A stretch of DNA of 43,628 nt from positions 1 through 43,628 of the forward strand of contig VGBO01000015.1 in NCBI GenBank assembly GCA_016870475.1, written 5' to 3'. Source of the DNA: Actinomycetota bacterium. Its GTDB lineage: Bacteria > Actinomycetota > Acidimicrobiia > Acidimicrobiales > CAIXPF01. Below the pieces are notes generated by a model. It did no database searches. It worked only from the letters and a program-made list of their open reading frames with translations, and was not told the origin of the DNA. The position numbers and the translations under genes were made by a program. Positions 40,819 through 43,628 of the stretch are shown here, piece after piece. Position 1 is the first letter of the stretch, and each line of letters begins with the position of its first letter.

Positions 40819-41904
40819 TCAGGCGGCCGTCGCGGCACGCAGAGCGGACAGGAACGTATCGTTCTCCTGCACGGTACCGACCGTCACGCGCAGACACCCA
40901 CCGAGACGGGGCCACGACGCACAGTTGCGCACCAGTACGCCCGCGCCGAGCAGGCGCTGCCACACACCGTCGCCGTCGCCGTCGGCCGGACGGAACAACA
41001 CGAAGTTCGCACCCGACGGCCAGACCCGCACCCCGAGCGCGCCCATCGCCGCGACCAGCCGCTCCCGCTCCGCGACGATCTGCCCGACCCGGTGCTCCAT
41101 CGCCCCGGCGTGACGGAGCGCCAAGGACCCGGCGATCTGCTTCACCGCATCGAGGTGGTAGGGCAGGACCACCTTCTCGAGCTCCGCCACCACCCACGCC
41201 GGGCCGACCGCATAGCCGAGGCGCGCCGCGGCCATCGACCACGTCTTGGAGAACGTCCGGCTCACCACCAGCGGCAGATCGTCCGACAGCAGCGACACCG
41301 CCGACCACGGGGCGAACTGCCCGTACGCCTCGTCGACGACGAGGAGCCGCCCCTCCTCCGCGCACCGCTCCGCCACCGCGCGCACCAGCTCCGGCGGGTC
41401 GACCAGCCCGGTCGGGTTGTTCGGCGAGCACAGGAACACGACCTGCGGGTCGCCCTCGTCGAGCACCCGCCGCACCTCGTCCGCGCCGAGCACGAACCCT
41501 TCGTCCCGTTCCCCCTCGACCACCGACGCACCCGTCAGACGGGCGATGTGGCCGTGCAGCGCATAGGTCGGCTCGAACGTCGCCACCCGGCGGCCGTGCC
41601 CGGCGTAGGCGAGCAGGATCGTCTGCAACACCTCGTTCGAGCCGTTCGCGGCGAAGACCTGCTCGGCACCGAGCCCGTGCAAGGCGGCGATCCCGTCGCG
41701 TAACACCGTCGCCGCACGATCGGGGTACCGGTGCCATGCCAGCCCGTCGAGCGCCGCAGCGAGCTCGACCCCAAACTCCGCCGGCGGCGGGAACGGCGAC
41801 TCGTTCGTGTTCAGCCGGACCGGGACGGTGACCTGCGGCGAGTGGTACCCCTCCATCGCCACCAGATCGGGGCGCACCGACGGACGACGCCGGTCGGCGC
41901 TCAC
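40819..41904 (-). CDS. hisC: Histidinol-phosphate aminotransferase
   Basis: VRLNTNESPFPPP, ANGSNEVLQTILLAYAGHG, CSPNNPTGLV, VVDEAYGQFAP, RTFSKTWSMAAARLGYAVG. GTG start overlaps the hisD stop. Confidence 0.95.
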   Translation of the reverse strand: MSADRRRPSVRPDLVAMEGYHSPQVTVPVRLNTNESPFPPPAEFGVELAAALDGLAWHRYPDRAATVLRDGIAALHGLGAEQVFAANGSNEVLQTILLAYAGHGRRVATFEPTYALHGHIARLTGASVVEGERDEGFVLGADEVRRVLDEGDPQVVFLCSPNNPTGLVDPPELVRAVAERCAEEGRLLVVDEAYGQFAPWSAVSLLSDDLPLVVSRTFSKTWSMAAARLGYAVGPAWVVAELEKVVLPYHLDAVKQIAGSLALRHAGAMEHRVGQIVAERERLVAAMGALGVRVWPSGANFVLFRPADGDGDGVWQRLLGAGVLVRNCASWPRLGGCLRVTVGTVQENDTFLSALRAATAA

Positions 41905-43196
41905 CGGGGCGCCGTCCGCATCTCGACCGACCGGGCGTGCGCGTCGAAGCCCTCGGCGCGGGCGAGCGCCGCGACGTGGGGGGCGACCCGGGCGAGACCC
42001 TCGTCGGACACCTCGACCAGGTGCATGTGCTTGCTGAAGTCGTCGATCGTCAACGCCGAGGCGAACCGGGCCGTACCCGATGTCGGCAGCGTGTGGTTCG
42101 GACCGGCCAGGTAGTCGCCGATCGACGCCGCACCGTTCCGACCGAGGAACACCGCGCCGGCATTGCGCACCCGCCCGACCTCCGCCACCGCCGCGTCGCA
42201 GAGCAGTTCGAGGTGCTCCGGAGCGAGCACATTCGCCACCTCGATCGCCTGGGCCGCGTCGTCGCACACGACCGCGAACCCGCTGTGGTCGAGCGTGGCG
42301 AGGATCTCCGCCTTCCGGGGCGCCTCCTCCACGAGACGGCGCATCGCCGCCTCGACGGCGTCGGCGACCGCCGGCGACCAGCACAGGAGCCACGCAAGCC
42401 CGTCCGGGCCGTGCTCGGACTGCACGATCAGGTCGATCGCAGCGAACTCGGCGGGCACCGTCTCATCGGCGACCACGACGACCTCGGAAGGACCGGCGAA
42501 CGCAGACGGCACACCGACGAGACCGCGCCCGGAGACCTCCCGCTTCGCGACCGCCACATAGACGTTGCCCGGCCCGACGATCACGTCGACCGGACGCACC
42601 GAAGCGGTGCCGAACGCCATCGCCCCGATGGCCTGGGCGCCACCGATCGCATACACCTCGTCGACACCCGCCACGGCCGCCGCGGCGAGGGTCACCGTCG
42701 GCACCCGACCGGACCGGTCCGGCGGCACGCACAGCACCACCTCGGCGACCCCGGCCACCCGCGCCGGGATGGCCGTCATCAACACGGTCGAGGGGTACCG
42801 GGCCCGTCCGCCCGGCACGTAGCACCCGGCCCGGGCAACCGGCTCGGTCCACGCCCGCACCCGCACCCCGCCACGCTCGTGCACGTGCTCGGGACGGCGC
42901 TGGGTCGCATGGAACGCCCGGATGGACTCGGCGGCCTCGGTCAGCGCCGCTCGCACGTCGTCGCCGACCTCGACGAGCGCAGCGTCGAGCTCGGCCTGCG
43001 GCACCCGGAACGAATCCGTCCGAACCCCGTCGAAGCGCTCGGTGTAGTCGCGTACGGCGTCGTCGCCACGGGCCTCCACGTCGGCGAGGATCTCCCGCAC
43101 GGCCGCGACCGGCCCCTCACCGACCGTGCCGGCCTGCGGCAACAGGGAACGGAGCCCGCCGGAGGGGACGCCACGGACGTCGAGACGCTGCAACAT
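41901..43196 (-). CDS. hisD: Histidinol dehydrogenase
   Basis: CYVPGGRARYPSTVLMTAIPARVAGV, YAIGGAQAIGAMAFGT, VGPGNVYVAVAKREV, LIVQSEHGPDGLAWLL, EHLELLCD, GPNHTLPTSGTARF. Confidence 0.96.
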   Translation of the reverse strand: MLQRLDVRGVPSGGLRSLLPQAGTVGEGPVAAVREILADVEARGDDAVRDYTERFDGVRTDSFRVPQAELDAALVEVGDDVRAALTEAAESIRAFHATQRRPEHVHERGGVRVRAWTEPVARAGCYVPGGRARYPSTVLMTAIPARVAGVAEVVLCVPPDRSGRVPTVTLAAAAVAGVDEVYAIGGAQAIGAMAFGTASVRPVDVIVGPGNVYVAVAKREVSGRGLVGVPSAFAGPSEVVVVADETVPAEFAAIDLIVQSEHGPDGLAWLLCWSPAVADAVEAAMRRLVEEAPRKAEILATLDHSGFAVVCDDAAQAIEVANVLAPEHLELLCDAAVAEVGRVRNAGAVFLGRNGAASIGDYLAGPNHTLPTSGTARFASALTIDDFSKHMHLVEVSDEGLARVAPHVAALARAEGFDAHARSVEMRTAPR

Positions 43197-43260
43197 GACC
43201 TCGTCAGGCTATTGCCTCCGGCCCGACACCGTGCCATCGCACCCCCCTAGGGTGCGGGGC

Positions 43261-43455
43261 GTGCCCCGACCCGCAGCCGAGCTCGGATCGATCGCCACCA
43301 CGCTCGACGAACTCGCCCGCCGCATCCGGGCCCTCGCCGACGACCACCACGGCCGCAAGGACGAGGAGACCGGGATCGAACTCGACGAAATCGAACGGTC
43401 GCTCGCGAGCGGCCTCCGACGCCTCGAACGGCTCGTCCGCACCCTCGGCGGCTAG
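43261..43455 (+). CDS. Hypothetical small protein (64 aa, charged, probable coiled coil)
   Basis: GTG-started ORF PRPAAELGSIATTLDELARRIRALADDHHGRKDEETGIELDEIERSLASGLRRLERLVRTLGG between divergent hisD and convergent nth; no recognised family. Confidence 0.5.
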   Translation: MPRPAAELGSIATTLDELARRIRALADDHHGRKDEETGIELDEIERSLASGLRRLERLVRTLGG

Positions 43456-43628
43456 ACCGACGCCGACGGACACAGGTCGGCCAGCGGGCACTCGCCGCAC
43501 CGCGGTCGGCGGGCGGAACACACCCGGCGACCGTGCAGGATCAACCGGAGACTGAACGGTCCGAGCTCCCCCGGCGGGAGCATGCGGTTCACCTCGTGTT
43601 CGATCCGCACCGGATCCGTCTCCGTCGT
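43452..43628 (-). CDS. nth: Endonuclease III, C-terminal part (truncated by window end)
   Basis: Minus-strand translation TTETDPVRIEHEVNRMLPPGELGPFSLRLILHGRRVCSARRPRCGECPLADLCPSASV* ends with C-x6-C-x2-C-x5-C, the Nth [4Fe-4S] motif. This ORF is not in the supplied track because the window cuts it. Confidence 0.8.
   Translation of the reverse strand, partial: TTETDPVRIEHEVNRMLPPGELGPFSLRLILHGRRVCSARRPRCGECPLADLCPSASV

Overview
This is a high-GC, actinobacterial-type window. I infer class Acidimicrobiia or a relative from gene content and order; no taxonomy was computed. The first 3 kb is accessory DNA. It contains a frameshifted IS3-family transposase remnant, an intact xanthorhodopsin-like light-driven proton pump gene (DTE motif, Schiff-base Lys), and a second decayed IS3-family element, and it ends at the 3' side of a tRNA-Leu(GAG). 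The rest is mostly housekeeping. The minus-strand block runs polA, methyltransferase, rpsA, coaE, uvrB, uvrA, uvrC, methyltransferase, rapZ, gap, pgk, tpiA, secG. An ANTAR regulator and tRNA-Leu(CAA) precede a plus-strand fabD-fabH-fabG-acpP-fabF cluster with a convergent fabZ. Next is a trp region (fused trpEG, trpC, a TrpB2-type trpB, trpF, trpB, trpA) interleaved with ygfZ, a J-domain protein, an ABM monooxygenase, GlbO-like, Bcp-like and GroES-like genes. Last is hisDCBHAF and the 3' end of an nth-like gene. The observations most worth checking are: (1) a FabD fused to a C-terminal lipoyl/biotinyl-like barrel that lacks the modifiable lysine motif; (2) the intact rhodopsin between two dead IS elements beside a tRNA 3' end, with Trp at the apparent carotenoid-fenestration position; (3) a truncated DegT-family aminotransferase remnant between uvrB and coaE; (4) absence of yvcK and whiA between rapZ and gap; (5) a small Cys-rich protein with an HIT-like HFHAHAR motif overlapping the globin gene; (6) a trp set with a fused TrpEG, two TrpB types, and a TrpF separate from HisA. 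I found no CRISPR array, phage or obvious defence system.
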